Source of the DNA: Pandoraea apista
GTDB taxonomy: Bacteria; Pseudomonadota; Gammaproteobacteria; Burkholderiales; Burkholderiaceae
DNA length: 64,000 nt
NCBI RefSeq assembly: GCF_001465595.2
Contig: NZ_CP013481.2
Span: 3,410,001-3,474,000, forward strand
Direction: 5' to 3'
The notes beneath the pieces are model-generated. The model was not told the origin of the DNA. It searched no databases and saw only the letters and a list, made by a program, of their open reading frames with translations. Made by a program: the position numbers and the translations under genes. Shown here in pieces: positions 38,053 through 46,917 of the stretch; the stretch's first letter is position 1; every line of letters begins with the position of its first letter.

Positions 38053-38544
38053 TCAGACCTTCAGGATGCGCTCACCGCGCCCGATGCCCGAGCCACCGGT
38101 ACGAACCGTCTCGAGAATCGCCGTACGATCCAGCCCTTCGATGAATGCGTCGAGTTTCGACGAATTCCCGGTGAGTTCGATCGTATAGGTCTTTTCAGTA
38201 ACGTCAATGATGCGGCCGCGGAAAATATCCGACATCCGCTTCATCTCTTCGCGCTCCTTGCCCACGGCGCGAACCTTGATGAGCATTAGCTCGCGCTCGA
38301 TGTGCGCCCCTTCGGTCAGATCCACCACCTTCACCACCTCGATGAGCCGGTTCAGGTGCTTGGTGATCTGTTCGATGATGTCGTCGGAGCCTGTCGTGAC
38401 CACCGTCATGCGCGAGAGCGACCGGTCTTCGGTCGGCGCGACGGTGAGTGTCTCGATATTGTAGCCACGCGCCGAGAAAAGGCCGACCACACGCGACAGC
38501 GCGCCCGGCTCGTTCTCGAGCAAAACAGAAATAATGTGCCTCAT
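38053..38544 (-). CDS. ilvN: Acetolactate synthase small (regulatory) subunit
   Basis: 163 aa. The N-terminal ACT domain (MRHIISVLLENEPGALSRVVGLFSARGYNIETLTV) binds valine for feedback inhibition. The C-terminal domain (about 80-163) activates the large subunit. Length equals IlvH of E. coli (163). It follows ilvI by 84 bp in the same operon. Some annotations would call it ilvH. Confidence 0.97.
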   Translation of the reverse strand: MRHIISVLLENEPGALSRVVGLFSARGYNIETLTVAPTEDRSLSRMTVVTTGSDDIIEQITKHLNRLIEVVKVVDLTEGAHIERELMLIKVRAVGKEREEMKRMSDIFRGRIIDVTEKTYTIELTGNSSKLDAFIEGLDRTAILETVRTGGSGIGRGERILKV

Positions 38545-38628
38545 GGTGTATCCCGGATTGTCCTAGTGTGGGGGCGTCGCACCCGCGCCGGTCACACCGG
38601 CGACGACTGACGGCGCGCGCGCCTCTGT

Positions 38629-40398
38629 TTACAGATCTTCCGAACCGAGCAGCATCTCGCTGATGCCCTTGCCCGCCTGGACCATCGGCCAGACGTTTTC
38701 GGTAGGATCCGTTTGGAAATCCATGAATACCGTACGATCCTTCAGGCGCAACGCCTCGCGCAGTGCCGGCTCGACGTCCGACGACTTCTCGATGCGCATG
38801 CCCACATGACCGTAGGCCTCGGCGAGCTTCACGAAGTCCGGCAGCGCGTCCATGTACGAACTGGAATAACGCTTGCTGTATTCGATCTGCTGCCACTGGC
38901 GGACCATGCCCAGATAGCGGTTGTTGAGCGACAGGATCTTGATCGGCGTGCGGTATTGCAAACACGTCGAGAGTTCCTGAATGCACATCTGAATCGAGCC
39001 TTCGCCGGTGATACAGGCGACTTCAGCATCGGGATGCGCCATCTTTACGCCCATGGCCGCCGGCAGGCCGAAGCCCATCGTGCCCAGACCACCTGAGTTG
39101 ATCCAGCGGCGCGGCTTGTTGAAGCGATAGTATTGCGCGGCCCACATCTGGTGCTGACCGACATCCGAGCACACGAAGGCTTCGCCGTCCGTGAGCTTCC
39201 AGTAGGTCTCGACCACATGTTGCGGTTTGATGATTTCGCTCTCGCGATCGAAGGCGAGGCAATCGCGCGCGCGCCATTCCTCGATCTGCTTCCACCAGTC
39301 GGCGAGCGCCGCGGTGTCCGGACCATGCTCGGCCGTTTGCAGATTCTCGATCATTTCGCGCAGCACTTCCTTCACGTCGCCGACGATCGGAATATCGACC
39401 TTCACACGCTTGGAGATCGACGACGGGTCGATATCGATGTGAATGATCTTGCGCGCACGCTCGGAGAAGTGTTCCGGATTACCGATCACGCGGTCGTCGA
39501 AGCGCGCGCCGATGGCAATGAGCACGTCGCAGTGCTGCATGGCCATGTTGGCTTCGTACGTGCCGTGCATGCCCAGCATGCCGAGGAACTTGGGATCGCT
39601 CGCGCGATACCCGCCCAGGCCCATGAGCGTATTGGTCACCGGATAACCGAGCAGATCGCAGAACTGGTTCAGTTCCTTCGATGCATCGGCCAGAATAATG
39701 CCGCCGCCAGTGTAGATATAGGGACGCTTGGCCGAGAGCAGCAGGCTCATCGCCTTGCGGATCTGGCCCGAGTGGCCCTTCGTGACCGGGTTGTACGAGC
39801 GCAGCGACACCGACTTCGGATACTCGAAGCGGCAGCGCGCCTTGGACACGTCCTTCGGAATGTCGACCAGCACCGGGCCCGGACGGCCCGTCTTGGCGAT
39901 ATAGAAGGCTTTCTTGATGGTGGCGGCGAGATCGCGCACGTCCTTCACGAGGAAGTTGTGCTTTACGCACGGACGCGTAATGCCGACCGTGTCGCATTCC
40001 TGGAAGGCGTCTTGACCGATCGCGGCCGTCGGCACCTGCCCGGTGATGATCACGAGCGGGATCGAATCCATATACGCCGTGGCAATGCCGGTGACCGCAT
40101 TGGTCACACCGGGCCCAGACGTCACGAGGCACACGCCGACTTTGTCGGTGGAACGCGAATAAGCGTCGGCCGCATGGACGGCTGCCTGCTCATGGCGCAC
40201 CAGAATGTGCTGGATCTTGTCCTGCTTGTAGAGTTCGTCGTAGATGTAGAGAACCGAACCGCCGGGATAACCCCACAGATGTTCGACCCCTTCTTCCTGA
40301 AGCGAGCGCACGAGAATCTCGGCGCCAATCATGTCTTCGGAAGTGTTTTGGTGGCGTGTAGCTTCCGCCTCGGAGAATTCCGCGCTTGGCATGTTCAT
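38629..40398 (-). CDS. ilvI: Acetolactate synthase large (catalytic) subunit, biosynthetic type
   Basis: 589-aa ThDP/FAD enzyme condensing two pyruvates (or pyruvate with 2-ketobutyrate). ThDP-binding N domain includes GYPGGSVLYIYDEL with the active-site Glu in RHEQAAVHAADAYSR; the central FAD domain has GARFDDRVIGN; the C-terminal ThDP/Mg segment is GEGSIQMCIQELSTCLQYRTPIKILSLNN. The ATG at 40398 has AAAGG upstream; two Met codons occur close together, so the exact start could be 40392. It is the first gene of the ilvI-ilvN-ilvC operon. Confidence 0.97.
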   Translation of the reverse strand: MNMPSAEFSEAEATRHQNTSEDMIGAEILVRSLQEEGVEHLWGYPGGSVLYIYDELYKQDKIQHILVRHEQAAVHAADAYSRSTDKVGVCLVTSGPGVTNAVTGIATAYMDSIPLVIITGQVPTAAIGQDAFQECDTVGITRPCVKHNFLVKDVRDLAATIKKAFYIAKTGRPGPVLVDIPKDVSKARCRFEYPKSVSLRSYNPVTKGHSGQIRKAMSLLLSAKRPYIYTGGGIILADASKELNQFCDLLGYPVTNTLMGLGGYRASDPKFLGMLGMHGTYEANMAMQHCDVLIAIGARFDDRVIGNPEHFSERARKIIHIDIDPSSISKRVKVDIPIVGDVKEVLREMIENLQTAEHGPDTAALADWWKQIEEWRARDCLAFDRESEIIKPQHVVETYWKLTDGEAFVCSDVGQHQMWAAQYYRFNKPRRWINSGGLGTMGFGLPAAMGVKMAHPDAEVACITGEGSIQMCIQELSTCLQYRTPIKILSLNNRYLGMVRQWQQIEYSKRYSSSYMDALPDFVKLAEAYGHVGMRIEKSSDVEPALREALRLKDRTVFMDFQTDPTENVWPMVQAGKGISEMLLGSEDL

Positions 40399-40847
40399 CG
40401 TCGACCTTTCAAAGTTTCGGCAAAAATTTTGATCGGGTGCTCTCCCCGCGAACTTGTGGTTCGGGCTCAAGCTGCGCGTCTGAATGATGGACACCCCGGA
40501 TAGGCGTGCCGATATTGAGACAATCACAGATATTGCGAACTGGCAACCTTACCGGTTCGCAGCAAAATGGTCAAGCGAGATTATGCATTTGCAGCATGAT
40601 TGCAAAGTCCGCCTCGGACAATCCACACGACGCCACCCATGTCGCCCCATGCTGGTGCAAAATCTTCACACGATAGGAACCTGACGAAACCGGCGTCGTA
40701 CAAAACGTGGCACCACCGGATGCAAAAGCGGTTACAGCGAAGCGCGTTTTTGGTAGCATCCGCTCCGACTACGCGATCTTTACGTGATCTTTACGCTTAC
40801 ACGGCATTTCACAGACGCAGCGGCAAACGCTGCGTGCACCCCACCGG
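40399..40847. other. 449-bp divergent control region, ilvI operon / ECF sigma operon
   Basis: No gene is supported. It contains a perfect dyad TTTGCA-N7-TGCAAA (40588-40606) overlapping a minus-strand CATAAT (40579-40584 region) that could be the ilvI -10, a placement suiting an Lrp-type regulator. On the plus strand, GGAACC (40676-40681) is followed after 13 nt by GTCGTA, reminiscent of an ECF promoter but with shorter spacing than usual. Confidence 0.45.
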
Positions 40848-41420
40848 ATGGCATCTGACAAGGAACTGGCGGATTTTCTCGCGAGCATTGAACGGCGCGC
40901 CTTCAAGCAGGCCGTCTATGCCGTTCGCGACGACGAGGCCGCCCTCGATATCGTTCAGGATGCGATGATCCGCCTGGCCGAGAAGTACGGCGACAAGCCG
41001 CCGGCTGACCTCCCGCTGCTGTTCACGCGCATTCTCCAGAACACGATTCACGACTATTTCCGCCGGCAAAAGGTGCGCAACACCTGGGTCACGCTATTTT
41101 CGAATCTCGCCGGTCCCGGCGACGACGAACGCGACGATTTCGACCCGTTGGAAACCTTGCTGGGCGAAGACGGGTCTGTGCAGACCGAGAGCAGCGAAGA
41201 CTCCGTTTCGCGTGCCGAAATCCTCTCGATCATCGAGACGGAAATACAGAAACTACCGACACGTCAACGAGAAGCCTTCCTCATGCGTTACTGGGAAGAC
41301 ATGGACGTTGCCGAGACCGCCGCTACGATGGGGTGTTCGGAGGGCAGCGTCAAGACGCACTGTTCGCGTGCGACCCACGCGTTGGCGCAGGCGTTGAAGG
41401 CAAAAGGGATCAGGTTATGA
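40848..41420 (+). CDS. RNA polymerase ECF-type sigma factor
   Basis: 190 aa with only regions 2 and 4, the ECF group layout. Region 2 is about residues 15-80 (YAVRDDEAALDIVQDAMIRLAEKY, then LLFTRILQNTIHDYFRRQ). An acidic linker (GPGDDERDDFDPLETLLGEDG) follows. Region 4 is about 125-180 (IETEIQKLPTRQREAFLMRYWEDMDVAETAATMGCSEGSVKTHCSRATHALAQAL). The stop overlaps the DUF3619 start by ATGA, so it is translationally coupled to a likely membrane partner. Its regulon cannot be read from the window. Confidence 0.92.
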   Translation: MASDKELADFLASIERRAFKQAVYAVRDDEAALDIVQDAMIRLAEKYGDKPPADLPLLFTRILQNTIHDYFRRQKVRNTWVTLFSNLAGPGDDERDDFDPLETLLGEDGSVQTESSEDSVSRAEILSIIETEIQKLPTRQREAFLMRYWEDMDVAETAATMGCSEGSVKTHCSRATHALAQALKAKGIRL

Positions 41421-41845
41421 GTCACGATCTGGAAACGAGGGAAATCCGCTTCGCAAATCGCGTGCGGCGTGCATTGGACGAAGCGTCCGACACGCCGTCG
41501 CCGAATATCGCGGCCCGGCTGGCCGCCGCTCGCCAGGAGGCGCTCGCCCGTAAAAAGCCGGAACCGGTCGCCGTTGTGCAACCGGCGCTGGTGCTCGCGG
41601 GCGTGGGTGCCGTGCACTCGCCGGACATCGGCGGGCCGCGGCGCGCGTTCGACAAGCTGGGACGCCTGGGCCTGTTGTGGCCGCTCGCCGCGTTGGTGAT
41701 CGGTCTGGCGGGTATCGCGTACTGGGAACATCGGCAGCACATTCAGGATCTGGCAGATATCGATGCTGCCGTATTGAGCGACGAACTGCCGCTGTCGGCT
41801 TATGCCGATCACGGTTTCAACGCGTATCTGAAGCGTGCCCAGTAG
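41417..41845 (+). CDS. DUF3619 single-TM protein, candidate anti-sigma factor
   Basis: 142 aa: a cytosolic N-domain (about 1-80) with an N-terminal helix ETREIRFANRVRRALDEASDTPSPNIAARLAAARQEALARK, one transmembrane helix at 84-103 (LGLLWPLAALVIGLAGIAYW), and a short periplasmic tail. That topology, plus ATGA overlap with an ECF sigma gene, is what is expected of an anti-sigma factor. DUF3619 has no established function that I know of, and no ZAS zinc motif (HxxxCxxC) is present. The role is inference. Confidence 0.8.
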   Translation: MSHDLETREIRFANRVRRALDEASDTPSPNIAARLAAARQEALARKKPEPVAVVQPALVLAGVGAVHSPDIGGPRRAFDKLGRLGLLWPLAALVIGLAGIAYWEHRQHIQDLADIDAAVLSDELPLSAYADHGFNAYLKRAQ

Positions 41846-42716
41846 TTCCCCCACTCAAGACCGACCAGTGACGCGACGCAACGTACTTTTTCTGGTCGCC
41901 GCGCTAATCGTGGCCGCGCTTGCCGGCACGGCCGCGCTGCGCCGCTCGCAAGCGCCGGAGCCGGTCTCCGACGCGCCACCGCTCATTACCGGCGCGTCCG
42001 TTCCCGGCACCGGCAGCCCCGTCAGTGCGCCGGTGGGCAGTCTCACAACCGATGCGGCAGCGAGCGCACCGGCGGCCGCCACGCCGTCGCCCGGCGGACT
42101 CTGGGCCAAGCTCACACCGAGCCAGCAAGAAGCCCTCTCCCCGCTCGCGCAGAACTGGAATCGGATGAATGAGCGTCAGCGCGACAAATGGATCGAGATC
42201 GCCAAGCGCTTTCACACACTGTCGCCCGAAGGCCGCAAACGTCTGCATGACCGCATGGCCGACTGGGTGGGCCTGACGCCGGAGCAGCGCAAACTGGCGC
42301 GCGAGAGCTATCAGAACGCCAAGGCCCTGCCGCCAGAACGCAAGGCGCAGGTGTGGCAGCAGTACCAGCAGCTCACCGAAGAACAGAAAAAGCGTCTGGC
42401 TGCCGACGACAAGAAGCAAGCCAACCGCCCTAACGTGGTCAGCGCGCCGCCGTCGGGCCGCACGGGCGTGAAGAATCCGTATGCAGCCGTGCACCGCAAG
42501 GACGTCGGCCCTGCGGCCAAAAACGCTCCGTTGCCGACCCCGGCGCCCTCGGGGGCGTCCGCGCCAAGCGCGCAGCCGATGCCGGCGGCTCCGGCACCTT
42601 CGGCGGCGACATCAGTACCCGCAGGCGCCAGCACGAGCGCTGCCAGCGCCGGAGCTGCGAGCGCCGACAAGAACGGTGATGCGGTCTTCAACTCCGAGAT
42701 CTATCACCATAACTGA
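41835..42716 (+). CDS. DUF3106 membrane-anchored protein with LTxxQ-like repeats
   Basis: 293 aa. One N-terminal membrane anchor (VLFLVAALIVAALAGTAALRR, about 17-37) is followed by a Pro/Ala/Ser linker. A helical domain (about 88-192) holds repeated LTxxQ-type motifs: LTPSQ 93-97, LSPEG 129-133, LTPEQ 147-151, LPPER 165-169, LTEEQ 180-184. A low-complexity Ala/Pro/Ser tail ends the protein. LTxxQ repeats mark the CpxP/Spy/ZraP/CnrX periplasmic stress proteins; kinship here is by pattern only. The start is GTG at 41835, overlapping DUF3619 by 11 bp; GTG 41868 is the alternative. Confidence 0.8.
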   Translation: MPSSSPTQDRPVTRRNVLFLVAALIVAALAGTAALRRSQAPEPVSDAPPLITGASVPGTGSPVSAPVGSLTTDAAASAPAAATPSPGGLWAKLTPSQQEALSPLAQNWNRMNERQRDKWIEIAKRFHTLSPEGRKRLHDRMADWVGLTPEQRKLARESYQNAKALPPERKAQVWQQYQQLTEEQKKRLAADDKKQANRPNVVSAPPSGRTGVKNPYAAVHRKDVGPAAKNAPLPTPAPSGASAPSAQPMPAAPAPSAATSVPAGASTSAASAGAASADKNGDAVFNSEIYHHN

Positions 42717-42745
42717 CACACCTCGTCAGCCAACGTATGACGCTG

Positions 42746-42768
42746 CGGCCGCCTTCGGGCGGCCGTTT
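42746..42768 (+). terminator. Terminator-like hairpin after DUF3106 gene
   Basis: Eight-bp stem CGGCCGCC/GGCGGCCG with a stable TTCG loop, followed by TTT then GC. The weak T-run implies partial read-through into the RDD and hydrolase genes. Confidence 0.65.
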
Positions 42769-42918
42769 GCATTCCGGCGGCAGGCAGGTCCGCAGAGCGG
42801 CTGGCCCATCCGCCCATTCTTCCGCATAATGAGTGGCAGATAGCTCGACAGACCTGCCTGCGCGGTGCGTTGGCGCGGCGTCGGGCACCAGACAAGAAAG
42901 ACTCCAGACCACGCCGCG

Positions 42919-43545
42919 ATGACCGACTCCGCCTCTCAACCTGCTGCTCGGCCTCCTCAGCCTGTTATTCCGACTGTTATTCCGCCCGTCGTTCAGCCTG
43001 CCACGCCGTCTCACTCGCCCGGCCCCGCAACCTCGCCGCCCCCTGCCGCCGGCACACCGGGTAGCTACGCTGTACCGACACTGCGGCGCCGCCTGCTCTC
43101 GATGGTCTACGAATCACTGCTGCTCTTCGGCGTGCTGTTTCTTGCCGGGTACCTTTTCAGCGCTCTGACCCAGCAGCGCAGCGGCCTGATGTACCGCCAC
43201 GCGATGCAAACCTGGCTGTTTCTCGTTCTCGGCGCGTACTTCGTCTGGTTCTGGACCCATGGCGGCCAGACGTTGGCGATGAAGACGTGGAAAATCCGGC
43301 TGGTCGACGCGCAGGGCCAACCGGTGCGTGCCGGTCGCGCCATCCTGCGCTACGTGCTCGCCTGGTTGTGGGTGCTGCCGGCCATGGCGCTCGACTGGGC
43401 GCTCGGCTTCACGGGCTGGAGCAGTGTCGTATTGCTCGCGGGCTGGGTCGTACTCTGGGCCCTGGCCATGCGGGTCATGCCGGATCACCAGTTCGTTCAC
43501 GACCGGCTCGCCGGCACGCGCCTCGTCAGCGTGCTCGGCAAATGA
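42919..43545 (+). CDS. RDD family membrane protein
   Basis: 208 aa. A Pro-rich, probably disordered N-terminus (about 1-48) precedes the RDD domain with RRRLLSMVYESLLLFGVLFLAGYLF, a second helix LFLVLGAYFVWFW, GGQTLAMKTWKIRLVD, and the C-terminal helices WSSVVLLAGWVVLWALAMRVMP, ending DHQFVHDRLAGTRLV. The namesake Arg-Asp-Asp is relaxed here (first helix RRRLLSMVYE). RDD proteins have been linked to ion exchange but most are uncharacterised. The ATG at 42919 is preferred over an upstream one at 42865. It overlaps the following gene by ATGA. Confidence 0.85.
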   Translation: MTDSASQPAARPPQPVIPTVIPPVVQPATPSHSPGPATSPPPAAGTPGSYAVPTLRRRLLSMVYESLLLFGVLFLAGYLFSALTQQRSGLMYRHAMQTWLFLVLGAYFVWFWTHGGQTLAMKTWKIRLVDAQGQPVRAGRAILRYVLAWLWVLPAMALDWALGFTGWSSVVLLAGWVVLWALAMRVMPDHQFVHDRLAGTRLVSVLGK

Positions 43546-44498
43546 GCACGGCACCACCGGCCAGCCTCCGCGTGGTGCGCCCTTCGCGCCCGCATCTGAT
43601 CTACGGGGGCATCGAAGTCGCGTTGTCCATCGTTGTCGCCATAGCGACCTGGGCCGCCTGGCACAGCCCCTGGACGACCGTTCTGTGGACATTGCTATGG
43701 CTGCCCGTCTCCCACGCCATCGGTCTGGCAGCCGGCTTCATCATGGCCGCGCACGGCGACCCAACCTCGGAACGGCGCACGCCGGCCGGCACGAATGTGG
43801 CGGTGTGGGCATACGAATGCGCAGCGTCAATCCTGTTGCTCGACCTCTATCAGCCCTGGCGCAGCGCCGCCCCGCTGGCTGCCCCCAATGGCCCGGCGCG
43901 CCCCGTCGCCGTACTGCTGCTGCATGGTTATGGCTGCAATCGCGCGTTCTGGCTGCGTTTTTCGCGTCATCTGGCAGACGCCGGCTATCACGCCGACGCC
44001 ATTAACCTCGGCCCGATATTCGGCGACATCGACGACTATGCAGCCAACATAGCGAACGCCACACAAGCGCTTGCCGAGCGTACGCGGCTGCCTGTTGTCA
44101 TCGTGGGTCACAGCATGGGCGGCCTTGCGGCGCGCGCCTGCCTGCAACGCTATCCGACCTTGCCCGTCGCTCACACCATCACGCTCGGCTCTCCGCATTT
44201 CGGCACCTTGCACGCACGCCACGGCATTGGCCAGAACGTTCGCCAGATGAGCGTTGGCAGCGAATGGCTCATGGCGCTTGCGAATCGTGAGACCGACGCG
44301 GAGCGCGCCCGCATCACGTCGATCTACACGTTCCACGACAACGTTGTCTATCCCGTTCGGACCTCGATACTGCCCGGTGCCCGCAACATTGCGCTGGACC
44401 GGCTCGGACACGTATCGCTGGCGACGCATCCGCGCGCCCGGGCACTCGTGCTCGAAACGCTCGAGCGTGTAGCGCAAGGCCTGCGGCATAACGTCTGA
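43542..44498 (+). CDS. Membrane-anchored alpha/beta hydrolase (lipase-like)
   Basis: 318 aa. Two N-terminal hydrophobic helices (about 20-62) precede a hydrolase domain with VAVLLLHGYGCNRAFW (oxyanion loop), VIVGHSMGGLAARACLQR (nucleophile Ser), TLGSPHFGTLHAR and a terminal DRLGHVSLATHPRA His. This resembles triacylglycerol lipase/esterase proteins of the LipA/EstA type, tethered to the membrane. Start ATG 43542 overlaps the RDD gene stop. Substrate is unknown. A tandem 9-bp repeat lies at its end. Confidence 0.85.
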   Translation: MSTAPPASLRVVRPSRPHLIYGGIEVALSIVVAIATWAAWHSPWTTVLWTLLWLPVSHAIGLAAGFIMAAHGDPTSERRTPAGTNVAVWAYECAASILLLDLYQPWRSAAPLAAPNGPARPVAVLLLHGYGCNRAFWLRFSRHLADAGYHADAINLGPIFGDIDDYAANIANATQALAERTRLPVVIVGHSMGGLAARACLQRYPTLPVAHTITLGSPHFGTLHARHGIGQNVRQMSVGSEWLMALANRETDAERARITSIYTFHDNVVYPVRTSILPGARNIALDRLGHVSLATHPRARALVLETLERVAQGLRHNV

Positions 44499-44517
44499 CA
44501 CGTCTGACACGTCTGCC
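44491..44517 (+). repeat. Three-copy 9-bp tandem repeat at the hydrolase stop codon
   Basis: ACGTCTGAC, ACGTCTGAC, ACGTCTGCC. The repeat includes the TGA stop and repeats it in another register. Confidence 0.8.
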
Positions 44518-44713
44518 GTCATCGCGTGGTCGCATTGCGCGGTACGCGACACATCCGCATAGGGCAAACGAGGCGGAGGCGGCGGAGGCACGCCCGCGGT
44601 GTCTCATTGCCGCGACGTCGCAAGACACTTTCGCGACACGAGCGTGACTGTCATCGTCCCTTCACGAAGTCATGGCGCAATGCACGCATGTTCAACGCGA
44701 CGTGCGAGCCGCT

Positions 44714-45670
44714 ATGACGACGATACCCACCTTCGAGTTGCCGATCTCCACACCTGCGGCTCGCGCCGGCCACTTCGCAGATACCCCGCCGGGCCGCCCC
44801 GCCGCCCCGCCCGCCAGCCCCCCCGCCTCACCGCCCTCCACGATCGATCTGCCGCCCGACACGCCCGATCCGCTCGATCCGCCCCCCGAAGGCATCACCC
44901 GCTACCGCACGATCTGGCTCTCCGACATTCACCTCGGCACGCAAGGCTGTCAGGCGGAATATTTGCTCGACTTCCTGCGTCACCACGAGTCGGACTATCT
45001 GTATCTGGTCGGCGACATCATTGACGGCTGGCATCTGCGCAAAGGCTGGCACTGGCCGCAGGCGCACAACGATGTCGTACAGAAGATGCTGCGCCGCGCA
45101 CGCAAGGGCACGCAGGTGATTTACGTCCCCGGCAATCACGACGAGGCGGCACGTCAGTTCTGCGGGCTGGCGTTCGGTGACATCGCAGTGCGCGACGAGG
45201 CGTTTCACACCACGCTCACCGGCAAGCGCCTGTGGATTACGCACGGCGATCTGTTCGACGGCGTGATTCAGCACGCCAAATGGCTCGCCTACCTGGGTGA
45301 CTCGCTCTACACGCTCACGCTGCTGCTCAACCGTTGGTTCAACCGTGTGCGCACGCGCTTCGGCTTCCCGTACTGGTCCTTGTCCCAATACCTGAAGCAT
45401 CAGGTGAAAAACGCCGTGAACTTCATTTCCGCCTTTGAAAACGTGATGGCGGACGAAGCGCGTCGGCGTGGTTGCGACGGCGTTGTGTGCGGTCACATCC
45501 ACAAGCCCGAGATTCGCGAGATCGACGGGCTGCTGTATTGCAACGACGGTGACTGGGTCGAGAGTCTCTCGGCGCTTGTCGAGACCACCGAAGGCGAGTT
45601 GCGCATCGTCCACTGGACGCAGAAGCGCAGCGTACGAGCCAGTGCACGGGCAACGCCGGTCAGTGCCTGA
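44714..45670 (+). CDS. Calcineurin-type metallophosphoesterase, UDP-2,3-diacylglucosamine diphosphatase-like
   Basis: 318 aa. The dimetal site motifs are all visible: WLSDIHLG, LVGDIIDGW, PGNHDE, THGDLFDG, CGHIHKPEI. The block order and the LRKGWHWPQAHNDVVQKML segment match the LpxH-like group found beside glycosyltransferases, not the compact 240-aa LpxH. The first ~60 residues are Pro/Ala-rich and dispensable-looking. The start is uncertain (44714 chosen; 44672 is also in frame). The next gene encodes a lipid-type glycosyltransferase and dgkA follows, a lipid-metabolism context. Confidence 0.82.
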   Translation: MTTIPTFELPISTPAARAGHFADTPPGRPAAPPASPPASPPSTIDLPPDTPDPLDPPPEGITRYRTIWLSDIHLGTQGCQAEYLLDFLRHHESDYLYLVGDIIDGWHLRKGWHWPQAHNDVVQKMLRRARKGTQVIYVPGNHDEAARQFCGLAFGDIAVRDEAFHTTLTGKRLWITHGDLFDGVIQHAKWLAYLGDSLYTLTLLLNRWFNRVRTRFGFPYWSLSQYLKHQVKNAVNFISAFENVMADEARRRGCDGVVCGHIHKPEIREIDGLLYCNDGDWVESLSALVETTEGELRIVHWTQKRSVRASARATPVSA

Positions 45671-45844
45671 ACCTATCCGGCGGGCGTCGCCCATGCCCGC
45701 CCATCCCGCGATCGCAGCCATTCTGGCGAAACCGGTTCGATAACCCTCCGCGCACGCACGGCAGAGCAGCGCCGTACGTGAGCCCCCCTCGCGCGCGGCT
45801 GCGCGTGTGTCACCGATGCGCACATGTGCGCGAAGGAGCGCCCG

Positions 45845-46879
45845 ATGAAAATCATGATCGTCACCGACGCCTGGGATCCGCAGATCAATGGCGTGGTCCG
45901 CACGCTGAAGAACACACGCGCTCAGTTGGAAGCCGCCGGCCACCGTGTCGAGCTGCTCACGCCTCAGGAATTCCGCACGATCCCGTGCCCGACCTACCCG
46001 GAAATTCGCCTCGCGTTTTTTGCCGGCGGCCGTGTGTCGCGCCGCATCGAGGAATTCGGCCCGGATGCCCTGCACATCGCCACAGAAGGCCCGCTCGGCA
46101 TGGCCGCGCGCAAATGGGCAATACGCAACGACTTCCCGTTCACCACTGCCTACCACACGCGCTTCCCCGAATATGTGCAGGCGCGCTTCGGCTTTCCGCT
46201 GAACACGACTTACCGTTTCCTGCGCTGGTTCCACAAGCCGTCGCGCGCGGTGATGGCACCGACCCCGGTGGTCAAGCGCGATCTCGAAGCGAACGGCTTC
46301 CAGAACGTGGTGCTGTGGACACGCGGCGTCGACCTCGACATCTTCCGTGTGCAGGAGGCACATGTGCTAAATTCAGCACATCCGATTTTCCTCTACGTAG
46401 GGCGCGTTGCCGTGGAGAAGAACATCGAAGCCTTCCTGAAGCTGGATCTGCCGGGCTCGAAGTGGGTCGCGGGCGAAGGGCCACAACTGGCCGAACTGCG
46501 CTCGCGCTACCCCGATGTGAATTATCTTGGCATGCTCTCCCAGCCCGAGCTGGCGAAGGTGTATGCGTCGGCCGACGTGTTCGTCTTCCCGAGCCGCACC
46601 GATACGTTCGGTCTGGTGCTGCTTGAGGCAATGGCCTGCGGCCTGCCGGTAGCGGCCTACCCGGTGACCGGCCCGATCGATGTGCTCGACGGCTGCCCCG
46701 AAGGCGACGCTGGCGCGCTGCGAGAGGATCTGCGCGAGGCCTGTCTCGATGCGCTCAAGGTTTCGCGAGCCAGTGCACGGGCCTGGGCCGAGCGGTTCTC
46801 GTGGCAGGCTGCCTCTGAAGAGTTCGTCTCTCATCTGCATCCGCGCAAGCCCGAGCCGTCGCTCGCCCACGCGATCTGA
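45845..46879 (+). CDS. GT4 family glycosyltransferase, MgtA-like
   Basis: 344-aa GT-B fold enzyme. MKIMIVTDAWDPQINGVVRTLKNTRAQLEAAGHRVELLTPQEF starts the N-domain; the C-domain has IFLYVGRVAVEKNIEAFL, VAGEGPQLAELRSRYPDVNYLG and FPSRTDTFGLVLLEAMACGLPVAAY, the donor-binding motif in which the EX7E pattern is partly altered. Related proteins glycosylate diacylglycerol or phosphatidyl lipids. AAGGAG is placed 6-7 nt before the ATG at 45845. It lies between the metallophosphoesterase and dgkA genes. Confidence 0.88.
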   Translation: MKIMIVTDAWDPQINGVVRTLKNTRAQLEAAGHRVELLTPQEFRTIPCPTYPEIRLAFFAGGRVSRRIEEFGPDALHIATEGPLGMAARKWAIRNDFPFTTAYHTRFPEYVQARFGFPLNTTYRFLRWFHKPSRAVMAPTPVVKRDLEANGFQNVVLWTRGVDLDIFRVQEAHVLNSAHPIFLYVGRVAVEKNIEAFLKLDLPGSKWVAGEGPQLAELRSRYPDVNYLGMLSQPELAKVYASADVFVFPSRTDTFGLVLLEAMACGLPVAAYPVTGPIDVLDGCPEGDAGALREDLREACLDALKVSRASARAWAERFSWQAASEEFVSHLHPRKPEPSLAHAI

Positions 46880-46917
46880 CCCACTTCTAGCGCCCGTTGC
46901 GGCGAGGAACCTGACGC

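Noticed and set aside
39133..40503. Plus-strand open frame of 456 codons
   Set aside because: Antisense shadow of ilvI.
44828..46363. Minus-strand open frame of 511 codons
   Set aside because: Antisense to the metallophosphoesterase and glycosyltransferase genes, both with complete catalytic motifs.
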